A DNA stretch of 29,469 nt from Tritrichomonas foetus (taxonomy: Eukaryota > Parabasalia > Tritrichomonadida > Tritrichomonadidae). The DNA lies in contig MLAK01001154.1 of the NCBI GenBank assembly GCA_001839685.1, forward strand, positions 1-29,469, read 5' to 3'. The notes under the pieces were generated by a model that was given only the letters and a program-made list of their open reading frames with translations, was not told the DNA's origin and did not search any database. Shown here piece by piece: positions 28,107-29,469 of the stretch; within the stretch, counting starts at the first letter, position 1; each line of letters begins with the position of its first letter. Made by a program: the position numbers and the translations under genes.

Positions 28107-29183
28107 TTAACAAATAAATGTTGGATGATTGTTTTCCAAACATTTAGAAAAGCTTTTCCTAATCTTTGGTCGATTCATCTGTAATCTTGTTTCGAATGAA
28201 AGTGTCACAGGATTTCCACGCTCACTTTTACTTGATTCTATAGTGTCTTTTTCTTCATTAATATGCTGAATTAACGCAACTGAATATCTTCTTGATCGAT
28301 CAAAAGTAATCCGCCGAACATTAGTTGCTGACATATTATTAGTTACGGCTGAAGATTCCTGTAGGCTTAATGTGGATAGATATGGCTTCAAAAATGGTTT
28401 CACTAAAATTTCATCAATACTTGCCCTTTTATTTGGGTTAACTTGAAGCATATCACGGATAATTTTTATAAAATCTTGATGGGCGCGAATTTCACTGTAG
28501 GAAATAACACCTAAGACGATAGGTATATCTGACTGATTAGATTCATCCCAAGGGCTCTTTCCAGTGGCCAAAACAAAAAATGTAATTCCAAGGGTCCAAA
28601 CATCTGACTTTTTCGGGTCGTATGGCACTTTTTTAATAATTTCTGGTGCCATGTACTTTTTGGAACCACAAAAATTATTCACAAGTTGACCTTTTTCAAG
28701 AGAATTCATGCAAAGACCAAAATCAACCAATTTTGGTCTTCCATTTGAATCGATGAGAATATTTCCTGGTTTGATATCTCTGTGCGCGATGTTATTGTCA
28801 TGGCATTCTTTTATTGCCAATAATAATTTCGCACACAAGTAATATAAATCAGGAACTGGAACGAAGTTCTTTTTCTTGATAAATGTTGATAGTGAGTCAC
28901 CTGGACAGTATTCAAGAATCATGTACATGAATTTGGTGTCAGTGAAATATTCGTACATTGAAATAATGTTCGGATGAGTCAAAGACAGCATGGCACTTAT
29001 CTCATCTTGTTTCACTCTGCTTTGTTCAACTATCTTTGCGACAAAAGAACAACTGTATCCTACTGAACGAATTAAATGAACAGATCCATATCCTCCTTGT
29101 CCAATTATTTTGGTGTATTCATAAAAATGAAACTTAAGTGTGGCAATTATGAGCTCCAAATCATCAGGCTGAAGTATTTGCAT
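28107..29183 (-). CDS. Ser/Thr protein kinase, paralogue of the 10545 kinase
   Basis: This is a 358-residue kinase from the ATG at 29183; an in-frame TTG just upstream is not a likely start. The glycine loop GQGGYGSV is at 28-35, K50 is in FVAKIV, and helix-C E61 is present. HRDIKPGN is at 134-141, DFG at 154-156, APE at 179-181, D194 in DVWTLG, and R253. All catalytic residues are present, so it should be active. The tail from about 275 contains RRITF and SRRYS, the latter a basophilic-kinase site like RRVS in the kinase at 10545. Shared phrases (LATGK/MATGK, YDP.K.DVW.LGI.F) indicate a paralogous pair. An initiator-like TCACA lies 13 nt upstream. It ends in TAA. Confidence 0.95.
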   Translation of the reverse strand: MQILQPDDLELIIATLKFHFYEYTKIIGQGGYGSVHLIRSVGYSCSFVAKIVEQSRVKQDEISAMLSLTHPNIISMYEYFTDTKFMYMILEYCPGDSLSTFIKKKNFVPVPDLYYLCAKLLLAIKECHDNNIAHRDIKPGNILIDSNGRPKLVDFGLCMNSLEKGQLVNNFCGSKKYMAPEIIKKVPYDPKKSDVWTLGITFFVLATGKSPWDESNQSDIPIVLGVISYSEIRAHQDFIKIIRDMLQVNPNKRASIDEILVKPFLKPYLSTLSLQESSAVTNNMSATNVRRITFDRSRRYSVALIQHINEEKDTIESSKSERGNPVTLSFETRLQMNRPKIRKSFSKCLENNHPTFIC

Positions 29184-29193
29184 CAATGTATTA

Positions 29194-29198
29194 TGTGA
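29194..29198 (-). promoter_or_regulatory. Initiator (TCACA) of kinase
   Basis: On the minus strand TCACA matches the trichomonad initiator TCA-pyrimidine-(A/T). Its A at 29196 is 13 nt from the ATG, nearly the same spacing as for the pseudokinase gene. Confidence 0.5.
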
Positions 29199-29469
29199 AT
29201 ATCAGAAATTGAATTAATTCAATTACTATTGAAAAATTCATAGGGCCAATACTTTGTTTCCATTAGGGCTGAACTTTTATGATCCTATTCAAATATTTGA
29301 ATGTATTTCCTAATTTTATTTGAATGTATTTATAGAATTTATTTGAGTATATTATTGAATTGTGAAAACTCACGAAAAATGAAAAAAATTCACCTATATA
29401 AAAGATATTTTACATAGTATGTTGCTTATTCTTTCTTACAATAAATAAATAATAGCTATTCATGCATAT

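Noticed and set aside
1..29469. CRISPR array, phage or bacterial operon
   Set aside because: All recognisable genes are eukaryotic nuclear types; no regularly spaced repeats exist.

Overview
The window looks like a piece of the nuclear genome of a parabasalid protist, most likely a trichomonad such as Tritrichomonas or a relative. The DNA is strongly AT-rich. The genes are long, uninterrupted ATG-initiated reading frames with no visible introns. Eukaryotic signalling and membrane-traffic families dominate: a BEACH-WD40 protein, four kinase-fold proteins, a VPS9 protein, a sirtuin and an atypical E2F. A mariner element sits inside a gene of what looks like a trichomonad-specific family. TAA, TAG and TGA all end genes, so the code appears standard. 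The genus is inferred from style and content, not proven.

Layout. 1-111 is an assembly artefact: an unrelated coding scrap is joined to the rest through a Nextera transposon mosaic end. 112-499 holds a 25-bp tandem duplication and a long hairpin, then the start of a 2519-residue BEACH/WD40 protein (500-8059, +). A sirtuin with an N-myristoylation signature lies convergent to it (8423-9313, -). Next come an apparently active kinase (10545-11591, +), a pseudokinase that has lost its catalytic motifs (13297-14514, +) and an Asn/Ser/Gln-rich disordered protein (15108-16463, +).

Decaying middle. 16828-18291 is a VPS9-domain gene split by one in-frame TAG. 19485-20197 is the remains of an atypical E2F with two DNA-binding domains, lacking its 5' end and carrying a frameshift. 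After a small ORF comes an intact SNF1/MARK-like kinase (20649-21947, -).

Transposon-rich part. 23034-25329 is a degenerate gene resembling a trichomonad ankyrin/coiled-coil family. It is split by a complete mariner element (23711-24995) with an intact transposase and a TA target duplication. It ends at the terminus of a hAT-type transposon remnant (25330-25754). A palindrome-rich stretch, a small unknown gene (26659-27015, +) and a fourth kinase paralogous to the first (28107-29183, -) complete the window.

How the genes relate. No operon-like logic is visible and each gene appears to have its own promoter. Several starts have an initiator-like CA-pyrimidine motif 4-14 nt upstream of the ATG, as described for trichomonads. 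The functional themes are vesicle traffic (BEACH, VPS9) and phospho-signalling. No wholly new multigene system is evident. The most interesting items are the atypical E2F relic, the possibly myristoylated sirtuin, the pseudokinase, the interrupted VPS9 gene and the nested transposons.
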